From the NCBI GenBank assembly GCA_934565775.1, contig CAKTIN010000030.1, positions 1 through 21,782 on the forward strand: 21,782 nucleotides of DNA. Reading direction: 5' to 3'. Both the position numbers and the translations under genes were made by a program. The DNA comes from an uncultured Oscillospiraceae bacterium (lineage in GTDB: Bacteria; Bacillota; Clostridia; Oscillospirales; Oscillospiraceae). Under the pieces are notes generated by a model. That model ran no database searches. It was not told the origin of the DNA and saw only the letters and a program-made list of their open reading frames with translations. Position 1 is the first letter of the stretch. Every line of letters begins with the position of its first letter. Below are positions 7,398 through 15,582 of this stretch, in pieces.

Positions 7398-7426
7398 TTG
7401 ACAAAGTTTACTAAATGAGCTATCAT
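7398..7426 (+). promoter_or_regulatory. Sigma-A promoter of the transport/catabolic operon
   Basis: A consensus TTGACA (7398-7403) and TATCAT (7421-7426) are separated by 17 bases. The operator 7405-7416 fills most of the spacer, so the repressor would compete directly with RNA polymerase. The leader to the ATG at 7453 is about 20 bases. Confidence 0.8.
7405..7416. promoter_or_regulatory. Operator copy 3 (AGTTTACTAAAT)
   Basis: Exact copy of the word found at 4882-4893 and, inverted, at 5172-5183. Its place between the -35 and -10 boxes of regulator B's own promoter indicates negative autoregulation and ties the three units into one regulon. Confidence 0.75.
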
Positions 7427-7452
7427 AGGGCCAACGACAGGGAGGAACGCCC

Positions 7453-8475
7453 ATGAAAGAAAAAGTGAGCATTCAGCAGATCAGCGAAGCCACCGGCTTT
7501 TCCAAAACCACCGTGTTCAACGTTCTGAATAACCGGGGCGGCGCAAGCAAGGAAACAGTGCGGACCATTATGCAGGCCGCCCAGGAAATGAACTACAGCC
7601 TTGGCGGCTCAGCAAAAAAGATCAAGCTGGTGGTGTACAAGGACTCCGGGACCGTTGTGGACGACACCCCCTTCTTCTCCCAGCTGTTCGCCGGGATCGA
7701 AAACGAATGCCGGGCGAACGGCTACAGTCTGGAGATCGCCTACCTCTATAATTCCAGCGAGGATTACGCCCTGGCCCGCTCCCGTATCCTGAGCGGCCCG
7801 GCAGACGGCCTGATTCTTCTCGGAACCGAAATGAGCAAGCAGACCTTTGCGGACTTCGAGCAGTCCGGCATTCCCCTAGTCCTGTGCGACAATCGCTTTC
7901 TGTCCGACAAGGTCAGCTGCGTCGCGATCAACAACAAGGACACTGTGGAGGCCGCAGTGGAATATCTCATCGCCTGCGGCCACAGGGAGATCGGCTATCT
8001 CAAGGGCTACACCCGGATCAACAACTTCCGGGACCGGGCGGACGGCCTTCGGGCGGCTCTTGGAAAAAACGGACTCTCTGACCTGGGCGATTACACCATT
8101 CAGCTCCGTCCCTCCATGGAGACTGCATACCAGGATATGAAAAGCTGGCTGGCCATCCCCCGGCAGCTGCCCACCGCCTTCTTCGCGGATAACGATCTCA
8201 TCGCTTTCGGCGCCATGCGCGCCCTCCAGGAGGCCGGCTACCGCATTCCGGAGGATGTGTCCGTGCTGGGCTTCGACGATATGCCCTTCTGTGAGGTATC
8301 CTCTCCGCCGCTGACCACGGTCCGGGTAGATAAGACCATTCTGGGCCGGAAGGCCGTGCAGGTGCTCCTGGAGCGCATCCAGTCCGGGCAGCAGAGCAGC
8401 GTCGCGACCATCACGCTCATCGGCGCAAAGCTGGTCCGGCGGGACAGCGTGCGGGATCTCCGCAGCAAGCGCTAA
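7453..8475 (+). CDS. LacI-family transcriptional regulator (regulator B), likely regulon repressor
   Basis: DNA-binding repressor of 340 residues and first gene of the main operon. Helix-turn-helix: VSIQQISEATGFSKTTVFNVLNN (residues 5-27). The usual hinge helix between the DNA-binding and sensor domains is cut to about NYSLGGSAKK (residues 47-56), so the leucine that normally inserts at a central CpG is absent; the operator correspondingly has no CpG centre. The sensor domain carries the LacI/GalR blocks CGHREIGYLKGY and PEDVSVLGFDDMPFCEVSSPPLTTV. Start supported by GGGAGG seven bases upstream. The operator in its own promoter, repeated before the mutarotase and hydrolase genes, makes it the best candidate for the repressor of all three units. 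The inducer is probably the imported sugar or a pathway intermediate (inference). Confidence 0.9.
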   Translation: MKEKVSIQQISEATGFSKTTVFNVLNNRGGASKETVRTIMQAAQEMNYSLGGSAKKIKLVVYKDSGTVVDDTPFFSQLFAGIENECRANGYSLEIAYLYNSSEDYALARSRILSGPADGLILLGTEMSKQTFADFEQSGIPLVLCDNRFLSDKVSCVAINNKDTVEAAVEYLIACGHREIGYLKGYTRINNFRDRADGLRAALGKNGLSDLGDYTIQLRPSMETAYQDMKSWLAIPRQLPTAFFADNDLIAFGAMRALQEAGYRIPEDVSVLGFDDMPFCEVSSPPLTTVRVDKTILGRKAVQVLLERIQSGQQSSVATITLIGAKLVRRDSVRDLRSKR

Positions 8476-8528
8476 TTTGTATTCATCACCGAAAGGTGTG
8501 AAATTTTAAATTTTGGAGGAGAAACACA

Positions 8529-9659
8529 ATGAAAAAGCTCATCGCATTGCTTCTGACCCTGGCAATGGTGCTGGCACTGGCAGCCTGCGCCACCAGCACG
8601 AAGCCCACAGAGAAGCCCACCGACGCCCCAAAATCCGGCGACGAGACCAAGGCGCCCGACGACAGCCAGGCTTCCGACGCGAAGGTCGGCGACGCCGGCA
8701 AGATCGCCGTCATCCGGAACATGACCGCTTCCGATCACACCACCCAGTTCTTCGCCGGCATCACCGACGAGGGTCACGCCCTTGGCTATGAGGTTGACAC
8801 CTACGTCTCCGAAGGCGACGACGCCAAGATGCAGGATCTGATGGATCAGTGCCTGTCCAAGGATTACAAGATCTGGATCGTCTCCCACGCCAACGAGGGC
8901 TATCAGTTCGACTACGTCACCAAGGCCGTGGACAAGGGCATCAAGGTCGTCTGCTTTGACTGCCAGGGCGAGTACGTGGACGGCGTCACCTATGTGGACC
9001 AGTCCGACCTGGTCATGGCTCAGGAGTGCGTGGAGCAGATGATGGACAAGCTGAAGTCCGTGGGCGGCTCCGAGCCCTATACCATGGCCGAATACATCAC
9101 CCTGGGTATGATCATCCCCTTCGACCTGCGGGGCGAGAAGTTCCAGGAGTATGCCGACGCCGGAAAGATCGACCTGACCATCATGGCCTGGGACAAGAAC
9201 GACACCTACAGCTCCGCCTACACCCAGGCAACCGCGATCATGACGAAGACCACAAACCCCGTCGGCTTCTTTGCCGCCGCGAACAGCGGCACCATTGTCG
9301 GCGGTCTGATCGACGCGATCAAGGACTGCGGCCGGGAAGCGGACTGCTTCGTCAACGGCGTTGACATTTCCAACGAGGTCATTGAGCTGCTCCAGAAGTA
9401 CCCCAACTTCATCGGCGCCGCCTGCTGCGATCCCTACGTGGTCGGCGTGGTCTGCACCCGTCTGGCCCTGATGAAGGAGCTGGGCGAGGAGACGCCTCAG
9501 ATCTATCACTGCGTGCCCACCCTGGTCACCGGCGAGAATCTGGAGAACACCGACACCATGCAGAACCTGGGCAACAAGATCAAGGGCTTCACCACCACCG
9601 ACGAGTTCAAGACCGAGGGCGTGGAGGCCCGCCGGGCGCAGTACGCAAACGCCCAGTAA
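8529..9659 (+). CDS. Sugar ABC transporter substrate-binding lipoprotein
   Basis: Extracytoplasmic solute-binding protein of 376 residues, periplasmic-binding-protein type 1 (RbsB/XylF-like). It has a lipoprotein signal: MKK, a hydrophobic core, then the lipobox LAAC with Cys20 as the lipidation site. A flexible Thr/Pro/Asp-rich linker runs to about residue 55, and the binding domain begins at GKIAVIRNMTASDHTTQFFAGI. Start supported by GGAGGAG upstream of the ATG. It is the second gene of the operon; a very stable hairpin (9694-9728) follows it, which may protect the transcript so that this protein is made in excess over the membrane parts. The ligand is presumed to be the sugar or sugar ester of the regulon. 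It is not a close textbook match to ribose or galactose binders, so specificity is open. Confidence 0.92.
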   Translation: MKKLIALLLTLAMVLALAACATSTKPTEKPTDAPKSGDETKAPDDSQASDAKVGDAGKIAVIRNMTASDHTTQFFAGITDEGHALGYEVDTYVSEGDDAKMQDLMDQCLSKDYKIWIVSHANEGYQFDYVTKAVDKGIKVVCFDCQGEYVDGVTYVDQSDLVMAQECVEQMMDKLKSVGGSEPYTMAEYITLGMIIPFDLRGEKFQEYADAGKIDLTIMAWDKNDTYSSAYTQATAIMTKTTNPVGFFAAANSGTIVGGLIDAIKDCGREADCFVNGVDISNEVIELLQKYPNFIGAACCDPYVVGVVCTRLALMKELGEETPQIYHCVPTLVTGENLENTDTMQNLGNKIKGFTTTDEFKTEGVEARRAQYANAQ

Positions 9660-9693
9660 GCATATTCCCCGTTTGTCCGAACAGTAGAAATTT

Positions 9694-9728
9694 GCGGGCA
9701 GAGGAGGAGTTTCTCCTCCTCTGCCCGC
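9694..9728 (+). repeat. Stable intercistronic hairpin after the binding-protein gene
   Basis: A perfect 16-bp stem (9694-9709 with 9713-9728) around a TTT loop, 34 bases after the binding-protein stop and 21 before the ATPase start. No T-run follows, so full termination is unlikely. Its 5' arm contains GAGGAGGAG, which looks like a ribosome site but is buried in the stem. A transcript-stabilising or partial-readthrough role is inferred. Confidence 0.8.
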
Positions 9729-9749
9729 TTGCAGAAAAGCGGAGGCAAC

Positions 9750-11282
9750 ATGGAAGCAGCCAATACCTTAATTGAAATGAAAAACATAGGTGTTGAGTTC
9801 CCCGGCGTCCGTGCCCTGGACGGTGTGAACCTCAATGTTCGCAGCGGTCAGGTCACCGCCCTGGTAGGCGCCAACGGCGCGGGCAAATCAACTCTTATGA
9901 AGGTGCTCTCCGGCGTATACAGTCACTATACCGGCGATATTTTCGTCAACGGCGAGCACATGGAGATCCGGGACCCCGATACGGCCAAGAATCTTGGCAT
10001 CGAAACCGTTTACCAGGAGGTGGACACCTGCCTGGTCCCCAGCCTTTCCGTCGCGGAAAACATTATGCTGGATTACCTGGTGCGCGGTATCGGAAAAAAG
10101 CAGTTTATAAACTGGAAGCATATTTACAGCGAATCCCAGAAAATTCTGGACCAACTGAATCTGAAGATCAACGTGCGGGCTCTGTGCGGCACCCTGCCTC
10201 TGGCGCAGAAGCAGATGGTGTGCATCGCCAGAGCGGCCATGCGTAATTGTAAGTTCCTGGTGCTGGACGAGCCTACGGCTCCCCTGTCCGACGCAGAAAC
10301 AAAGCACCTGTTCGCCATTGTCAAGCGCCTGCAGAAGGAGCGCAATGTCGGCGTTATTTTCATCTCCCACCGGCTCAACGAGCTTTTTGAGATCTGCGAC
10401 ACCCTCACGGTCCTCCGGGACGGCAAGCTGGTCCTTGCGGAAAAGCCCCTGACCGCAAGCACCACCATCGACGACATCATTCAGTACATGCTTGGCTCCA
10501 GCTACAGCGCGGAGCTGGATAAGAGCGGCCGGACCATCGGCGAAAAGCTCCTGGAGGTGGACCATGTGACCGAGGCCACCGGCCTCGTGCAGGACGTCAG
10601 CCTCTATGTCCGGGCCGGAGAGATCGTAGGCATTTCCGGTCTGGTCGGCGCAGGGAAATCCGAGCTCTGCAAGACCATTTACGGCGCTTACGGCGCCCCC
10701 GCCGCGGGCACGGTCAAGCTCCGCGGGAAGGAGATCTCTCTGAAGCTCCCCGCCAACGCGGTAAAGGCCGGTATGGCCCTGATCCCCGAGGAGCGGCGGA
10801 AGGAGGGTCTGATTCTCACCGAATCCGTGAAGAAAAATCTCTCCATGGCGACCCTCGGCAAGTACGCCTCCTCCTTCGGCTGGATGAAGCCTAAAAAGGA
10901 GGCCAACGATGCCGCAGATAAGGTCGCACAGCTGAAGATCAAGACTCCGAGCATCGAGCAGCAGGTCATGCTGCTGTCCGGCGGCAACCAGCAAAAGGTC
11001 ACCATCGGCAAGTGGATCGGCTCCGACGCCTGCGTTTACATCTTCGACGAGCCCACAAAGGGCATTGACGTAGGCGCGAAGCAGGAGGTCTATAAGCTGG
11101 CCGTCTCCCTGGCCCGGGCCGGAAACGGCGTGATCTACTCCTCCAGCGAGCAGAGCGAGATCCTGCTGCTGACAGACCGCACCTATGTCATGTATAACGG
11201 CATGATCCAAAAGGAATTTGTGACTTCCGAAGCAACCGAGCAACAGTTGCTTCTCTATTCAACAGGAGGATCCGAAGAATGA
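9750..11282 (+). CDS. Sugar ABC transporter ATP-binding protein (two cassettes, RbsA/MglA type)
   Basis: Cytoplasmic ATPase of 510 residues that powers uptake of a monosaccharide-like substrate. Two nucleotide-binding domains are visible. The first has Walker A GANGAGKST (residues 40-48), a degenerate signature LPLAQKQ and Walker B VLDEPTAPLSD. The second has a modified Walker A GLVGAGKSE, a canonical signature LSGGNQQK and Walker B IFDEPTKGID. This asymmetric pattern is typical of the CUT2 (RbsA/MglA/XylG) class. A TTG at 9729 in frame is rejected in favour of the ATG at 9750, which has GGAGG just upstream. The stop overlaps the permease start by ATGA, so the two are translationally coupled. 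Class is certain; substrate is not. Confidence 0.95.
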   Translation: MEAANTLIEMKNIGVEFPGVRALDGVNLNVRSGQVTALVGANGAGKSTLMKVLSGVYSHYTGDIFVNGEHMEIRDPDTAKNLGIETVYQEVDTCLVPSLSVAENIMLDYLVRGIGKKQFINWKHIYSESQKILDQLNLKINVRALCGTLPLAQKQMVCIARAAMRNCKFLVLDEPTAPLSDAETKHLFAIVKRLQKERNVGVIFISHRLNELFEICDTLTVLRDGKLVLAEKPLTASTTIDDIIQYMLGSSYSAELDKSGRTIGEKLLEVDHVTEATGLVQDVSLYVRAGEIVGISGLVGAGKSELCKTIYGAYGAPAAGTVKLRGKEISLKLPANAVKAGMALIPEERRKEGLILTESVKKNLSMATLGKYASSFGWMKPKKEANDAADKVAQLKIKTPSIEQQVMLLSGGNQQKVTIGKWIGSDACVYIFDEPTKGIDVGAKQEVYKLAVSLARAGNGVIYSSSEQSEILLLTDRTYVMYNGMIQKEFVTSEATEQQLLLYSTGGSEE

Positions 11283-12295
11283 GTACCAACAAGCTGCAAA
11301 AAAGAAATTTTTCCATCGGCAAGTTCCTGGCGGAATGGGGCCCGGTGGCTGCCATTCCCCTGCTGTTCCTGATTTTTACCTGCATCGACCCCAAGACCTA
11401 TCTGGGCTGGAATAACATTCTGACCATCCTCCGCTCCGCCGCCATTTACCTGATCGTCGCCATGGGCTCCACCTTCGCCTTCTCCTGCGGCGTGTTCGAT
11501 CTGTCCGTAGGCTCCACCGTCACCCTGGGCGGCATGTTCGCCATTACCTTCCAGTCCCTGTACGGGATGCCCTGGTGGCTGGCCTGCCTGGCTACCATCG
11601 CCGCATGTATGATCATCGGCGCGGTGAACGCCATTCTGGTGCTGAAGTTTAAGATCCCCGGCGTTCTGGCCACCCTGTCCATGCAGTTCATCCTGAGCGG
11701 CCTGGCCCTGACCTACTCCGCCGGCCAGGTCATCACCGCCACCAAGGCCAACCGGCCCACCCAGACCGTGGTGCGGGAGGTTCCCCAGATCTTCTGGGAT
11801 CTCGGCAAGGCCCCCTGGATCATTGTCATCGCCCTGGTCTGCGTTGCTCTGGTCGCCATCTTCCAGAACAAGATCAAACACGGCCGCTACCTGTACATGG
11901 TAGGCGAGAATGAGGAGGCCGCCCGGCTGTCCGGCATTCGCGTCAACCGCTACCGTACCCTGGCCTTCCTGATGACCACGGTCTTCGCCGCCATCGGCGG
12001 CACGGTCATGGCCGCCCGGAACGGCTCCGTGGCCACCACGGCGGGCGCGGCGTATCTGATGCCCGCCATCGCCGCCGTCAACATCGGCCGCTCCGTCGCC
12101 GGCGTCAACAAGCCCAACGCCATCGGCTCCTTTGTGGGCGTGATGCTGTGGACCGTTCTGGATAACGGCCTGCTCATGGTGGGCGTGCCCTACTACATGG
12201 TGGACATGGCCAAGGGCGCGATTCTGCTGCTGACGCTCATCATCGTCAACATGTCCAGCATCTCCGGTGCCCGCAGAAAGTTCGCCAAGAAGTAA
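11279..12295 (+). CDS. Sugar ABC transporter permease (RbsC/BPD_transp_2 type)
   Basis: Integral membrane permease of 338 residues with about 8-10 hydrophobic segments, forming the channel with the ATPase at 9750. Family landmarks are GVFDLSVGS near residue 77, the GAVNAILVLKFKIPGVLATLSMQFILSG type region near 120, and the coupling-loop stretch around NEEAARLSGIRVNR (about residue 203) that contacts the ATPase. The start overlaps the ATPase stop (ATGA). Only one permease gene is present, so it likely works as a homodimer, as in CUT2 systems. It is followed by a 123-base gap with a hairpin before the isomerase gene. Confidence 0.95.
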   Translation: MSTNKLQKRNFSIGKFLAEWGPVAAIPLLFLIFTCIDPKTYLGWNNILTILRSAAIYLIVAMGSTFAFSCGVFDLSVGSTVTLGGMFAITFQSLYGMPWWLACLATIAACMIIGAVNAILVLKFKIPGVLATLSMQFILSGLALTYSAGQVITATKANRPTQTVVREVPQIFWDLGKAPWIIVIALVCVALVAIFQNKIKHGRYLYMVGENEEAARLSGIRVNRYRTLAFLMTTVFAAIGGTVMAARNGSVATTAGAAYLMPAIAAVNIGRSVAGVNKPNAIGSFVGVMLWTVLDNGLLMVGVPYYMVDMAKGAILLLTLIIVNMSSISGARRKFAKK

Positions 12296-12349
12296 GACGG
12301 CGCTTTTCGCAAAAATCCCCAGGTTTTTTCTGAATATTCAATAAGAAAG

Positions 12350-12387
12350 GCCATATGCATGGGGATTCAAAGCTCAATGCATACGGC
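12350..12387 (+). repeat. Hairpin in the gap before the isomerase gene
   Basis: Inverted repeat with arms at 12350-12360 and 12377-12387 (10 of 11 pairs), built on ATGCAT, with a 16-base loop, about 16 bases before the isomerase ribosome site AAAGGAGG. Upstream, an A-run/T-run pair near 12311-12330 could form a weak terminator-like stem. Together these may tune the step from transport to catabolic genes; low certainty. Confidence 0.45.
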
Positions 12388-12418
12388 TTTTCCCACCCCT
12401 ACAAAGGAGGACAAATCA

Positions 12419-13822
12419 ATGGATCGAATCGTACTCGGCTTCGCACCTACCCGGCGGAGCATCTTCAGCGCCCCGGACGCCGTAAAATACGCCAATCTCA
12501 CCCGGGAAAAGCTCCGCGCCATGGGCGTAGAATTCGTCGATATCACGGACATCAGCGACGACGGCCTGCTGTATAATGATACAGACCGGATCGCCATCGC
12601 GAAGAAATTCAAGGACGCCAAGGTGGACGGCCTGTTCCTTCCCCACGCCAATTTCGGCACGGAGTATGAATGCGCCCGTCTGGCCAAGGACCTCAATGTG
12701 CCGGTCCTGCTCTGGGGCCCCCGGGACGAGCGGCCCGAGCCGGACGGCATGCGCCTGCGGGACTCCCAGTGCGGCCTGTTCGCCACGGGTAAGGTCCTGC
12801 GCCGTTTCGGCATTCCCTTCACCTATCTGACCAACTGCCGCCTGGAGGATCCGGAGTTCGAGCGGGGGGTCAAGGATTTCATCCGGGTCTGCAATGTCGT
12901 GAAAACCTTCCGCAGCACCCGCATCCTCCAGATCGGCCCCCGGCCCTTTGACTTTTGGAGCACCATGTGCAACGAGGGTGAGCTTCTGGAGAAGTTCAAC
13001 ATCCAGCTTGCCCCCGTCCCCATCCCCGAGCTGATCGACGCAGTGAAGGCCGCCAAGGCCGAAGGCTCCGAGGTCGCCGAGGTCATGGCCCACTGCCGGG
13101 CATGCTGGACCATCTGCGCCAGCGACGAGCAGCTGGAGACTGTCGCAGCCATGAAGGTCGCCATGAGCACCCTGGCCAGGAAATACGGCTGCAACGCCAT
13201 CGCCATCCAGTGCTGGAACGCTCTGCAGAGCGAGATCGGCATCATGCCCTGCGCCGCCAACTCCCTGCTCAACGAGGAGGGTATCCCCACGGTGTGCGAG
13301 ACGGATATCCACGGCGCGGTCACCGCGCTCCTGGCCGAGGCCGCAACCCTGGGCGAGCATCGGGCCTGCTTCGCCGACTGGACCGTGCGCCATCCGGACA
13401 ATGAAAACGGCGAGCTGCTCCAGCACTGCGGCCCCTGGCCCGTATCCGTCGCTCGGGAAAAGCCCACGCTCTGCACCCCCGTCGCCTTCCCGGATTACAA
13501 CGGCGCTCTGTCCGCCGAGGCGAAGCACGGAGAGATGACCATCTGCCGTTTTGACGGAGATCACGGCGCATATTCCCTGCTTCTGGGCAACGCCAGGGGC
13601 ATCGACGGCCCCTACACCAAGGGGACCTATGTGTGGATCGAGGTGGAAAACCTGAAGCGTCTGGAGGCCAAGGTCGTGGAAGGCCCCTACATCCATCACT
13701 GCGTCGCGGTCCACGAGGACGTAGTCCCCGTACTGTACGAGGCATGTAAGTACATCGGCGTCGCCCCGGATCTCTACGATCCCATTGAGGAGAAGGTCAA
13801 GGCTTATCTGAGAGGAGAATGA
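12419..13822 (+). CDS. L-fucose isomerase-like sugar isomerase (COG2407 type)
   Basis: Cytoplasmic aldose-ketose isomerase candidate of 467 residues. It matches the FucI/AraA superfamily, especially the FucI-like COG2407 proteins. Blocks GLFLPHANFGTEYECARLAKD near residue 71, IAIQCWNALQ near 261, CETDIHGAVTALL near 293 (Glu294 and Asp296 as likely metal ligands) and ENGELLQHCG near 329 (His336) line up with the metal-binding catalytic layout of that family. It is shorter than classical FucI (about 590), as is usual for COG2407. An in-frame ATG at 12359 is rejected because AAAGGAGG sits eight bases before the ATG at 12419. Role inferred: convert the imported aldose to the ketose used by the kinase at 15579. 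True fucose isomerase function is unlikely, because no fuculose-phosphate aldolase is present and transketolase genes follow instead. Confidence 0.85.
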   Translation: MDRIVLGFAPTRRSIFSAPDAVKYANLTREKLRAMGVEFVDITDISDDGLLYNDTDRIAIAKKFKDAKVDGLFLPHANFGTEYECARLAKDLNVPVLLWGPRDERPEPDGMRLRDSQCGLFATGKVLRRFGIPFTYLTNCRLEDPEFERGVKDFIRVCNVVKTFRSTRILQIGPRPFDFWSTMCNEGELLEKFNIQLAPVPIPELIDAVKAAKAEGSEVAEVMAHCRACWTICASDEQLETVAAMKVAMSTLARKYGCNAIAIQCWNALQSEIGIMPCAANSLLNEEGIPTVCETDIHGAVTALLAEAATLGEHRACFADWTVRHPDNENGELLQHCGPWPVSVAREKPTLCTPVAFPDYNGALSAEAKHGEMTICRFDGDHGAYSLLLGNARGIDGPYTKGTYVWIEVENLKRLEAKVVEGPYIHHCVAVHEDVVPVLYEACKYIGVAPDLYDPIEEKVKAYLRGE

Positions 13823-13826
13823 TACC

Positions 13827-14657
13827 ATGAACGAACGAAAGGTTATGTCCTACGACCTCCGGAAGGACGCCGTAGATATCATTATGGCCGGGAAAACCGG
13901 CCATATCGGCGGCGACATGTCCGTTATGGACGTGCTGGTCACTCTGTATTTTAAGGTCATGCACGTCTCCCCGGAGAATTGGACCGATCCCGCCCGGGAC
14001 CGCTTCGTCCTCTCCAAGGGGCACAGCGTAGAGGCGCTGTACGCCGTCCTGGCAAAGAAGGGCTTCTTCCCCATCGACCGGGTCAAGAAGGAGTTTTCGC
14101 AGTTCGGCTCTCCCTTCATCGGTCACCCCAACAACAAGCTGCCTGGCATTGAGATGAACTCCGGCTCTCTGGGCCACGGCCTGCCCGTATCCGTAGGCAT
14201 GGCTCTGGCCGGGAAAATGGACCGCGCCCCCTACCGGGTCTATACGGTCATGGGCGACGGTGAGCTGGAGGAGGGCAGCGTCTGGGAGGCGGCAATGTCC
14301 GCCACCCAGTACCATCTGGACAACCTCTGCGCCGTCGTGGACCGTAACCGTCTCCAGATCTCCGGCACTACCGAGGAGGTCATGCACCTGGAGGACCTGG
14401 CCGCCCGGTTCCGCGCCTTCGGCTGGCACGTGATCTCCGTGGACGGTCATGATTATGACGCCCTGGAGGCCGCCTTTGCCGAAGCTGCCGCCACCAAGGG
14501 TACGCCGACGCTCCTCATCGCCAACACCATCAAGGGCTGCGGCTCCGCCGTAATGGAAAATAAGGTGGGCTGGCATCACCATGTCCCCACCCAGGACGAA
14601 TATCAGCAGATTCTCGTTGATCTTGCCGCCCGAAAGGAGGCCGCTATCCATGAATAA
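13827..14657 (+). CDS. Split transketolase, N-terminal (ThDP-binding) subunit
   Basis: Thiamine-diphosphate-binding half of a two-subunit transketolase, 276 residues. Landmarks: GHIGG (residues 25-29), SKGH with His66, GHPNNKLPGIEMNSGSLGHGL (99-119), and the Mg-ThDP motif GDGELEEG (143-150) ending near Asn174. Family variants here include GHIGGDMS and SKGHSVEAL where SKGHAAPAL is common. AGAGGAG precedes the ATG, four bases after the isomerase stop. The gene overlaps the C-terminal subunit by eight bases, so the two are made together. Transketolases move a two-carbon ketol unit from a ketose phosphate to an aldose phosphate. As a dedicated pair beside a sugar kinase, this one probably acts on the specific ketose phosphate made by the neighbouring kinase, as the apulose-4-phosphate transketolase pair does. 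Confidence 0.92.
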   Translation: MNERKVMSYDLRKDAVDIIMAGKTGHIGGDMSVMDVLVTLYFKVMHVSPENWTDPARDRFVLSKGHSVEALYAVLAKKGFFPIDRVKKEFSQFGSPFIGHPNNKLPGIEMNSGSLGHGLPVSVGMALAGKMDRAPYRVYTVMGDGELEEGSVWEAAMSATQYHLDNLCAVVDRNRLQISGTTEEVMHLEDLAARFRAFGWHVISVDGHDYDALEAAFAEAAATKGTPTLLIANTIKGCGSAVMENKVGWHHHVPTQDEYQQILVDLAARKEAAIHE

Positions 14658-15582
14658 GATTCCCAACCGCCAAGCAATCTGCGAAACGCTTATGGCCCAC
14701 GCCGCCCAGGACCGGGATATCGTCGTGCTCTGCTCCGATTCCCGCGGCTCTGCCTCTCTGGCCCCGTTTTACACCGCCTATCCCGATCAGGCCGTGGAGG
14801 TCGGCATTGCGGAGCAGGACCTGGTCAGCATCTCCGCCGGCATGGCCGCCTGCGGCAAAAAGCCCTGGTGCGCCTCCCCCGCCTCCTTCGTCTCCACCCG
14901 AAGCTATGAGCAGTGCAAGGTGGATATCGCCTATTCCCGGACCAATGTGAAGGTCATCGGCATCTCCGGCGGCGTCAGCTATGGCGCTCTTGGCATGAGC
15001 CATCACTCCTGCCAGGACATCGCCGCCATGAGCGCCATCCCCGGCATGCGGGTCTACCTTCCCTCCGACCGGCACCAGACCAAGCGCCTGGTAGAGGCCC
15101 TGCTCCAGGACACCCAGGGCGCCTACATCCGGGTGGGCAGAAACCCGGTGGAGGACCTGTACTCCGAAGAAAACTGCCCCTTTGAAATGAACAAGGCGAC
15201 GGTCCTGTGCGAGGGCGAGGACGTGCTGCTGGTAGCCTGCGGCGAAATGGTCCGCCCGGCTAAGGAAGCGGCGGAGCTGCTGCGCGCCCAGGGCGTATCT
15301 GCCACGCTGCTGGATATGTACTGCGTCAAGCCCCTGGACCGGGAAGCGATCCTCCGCTACGCCCCCAAGGCAAAGCTCGTCGTATCCGTCGAGGAGCACG
15401 CGCCCTTCGGCGGTCTGGGCAGCATGGTTGCTCAGGTGGTGGGGGAGAACTGCCCCCGGACCTGCGTGACCCTGTCCCTGCCGGACGAGCCGGTCATTAC
15501 CGGCACCTCCGCCGAGGTCTTCGCCTATTACGGGCTGACGGGTGAGGGGATCGCCCGGACCGTAAAGGGTCTTCTGAAATGA
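14650..15582 (+). CDS. Split transketolase, C-terminal subunit
   Basis: Pyrimidine-binding and C-terminal domains of the two-subunit transketolase, 310 residues. Glu55 in VGIAEQD is the conserved glutamate that activates the thiamine ring. SYEQCKVDIAYSRTNVKVIG (residues 85-104) and GALGMSHHSCQDIAAM (112-127) are the dimer and active-site loops; GMSHH replaces the GxTHQ of ordinary transketolases. The C-terminal domain begins near residue 180 (VLLVACGEMVRPA) and contains the LVVSVEEHAPFGGLG block. A GTG upstream at 14581 is in frame but lies deep in the previous gene; AAAGGAGG nine bases before the ATG at 14650 decides the start. The stop overlaps the kinase start by ATGA. Both subunits should form an alpha2beta2 enzyme. 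Confidence 0.92.
   Translation: MNKIPNRQAICETLMAHAAQDRDIVVLCSDSRGSASLAPFYTAYPDQAVEVGIAEQDLVSISAGMAACGKKPWCASPASFVSTRSYEQCKVDIAYSRTNVKVIGISGGVSYGALGMSHHSCQDIAAMSAIPGMRVYLPSDRHQTKRLVEALLQDTQGAYIRVGRNPVEDLYSEENCPFEMNKATVLCEGEDVLLVACGEMVRPAKEAAELLRAQGVSATLLDMYCVKPLDREAILRYAPKAKLVVSVEEHAPFGGLGSMVAQVVGENCPRTCVTLSLPDEPVITGTSAEVFAYYGLTGEGIARTVKGLLK

Larger units (their letters stand above)
7094..7452. other. Divergent regulatory region between the two LacI genes
   Basis: AT-rich gap of 359 bases between divergent regulator genes. It contains the regulator A promoter (7125-7152), an operator-like site (7254-7264) and the operator-bearing regulator B promoter (7398-7426). No coding sequence is convincing in the interval. 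Confidence 0.7.

Noticed and set aside
9888..11243. 451-codon open frame antisense to the ABC ATPase
   Set aside because: The sense strand encodes both Walker motifs and signatures; the antisense product is a compositional shadow.
12416..13828. 470-codon open frame antisense to the isomerase
   Set aside because: Same cause: GC-rich codon bias on the sense strand. The sense product has clear FucI-like motifs and the antisense product has none.
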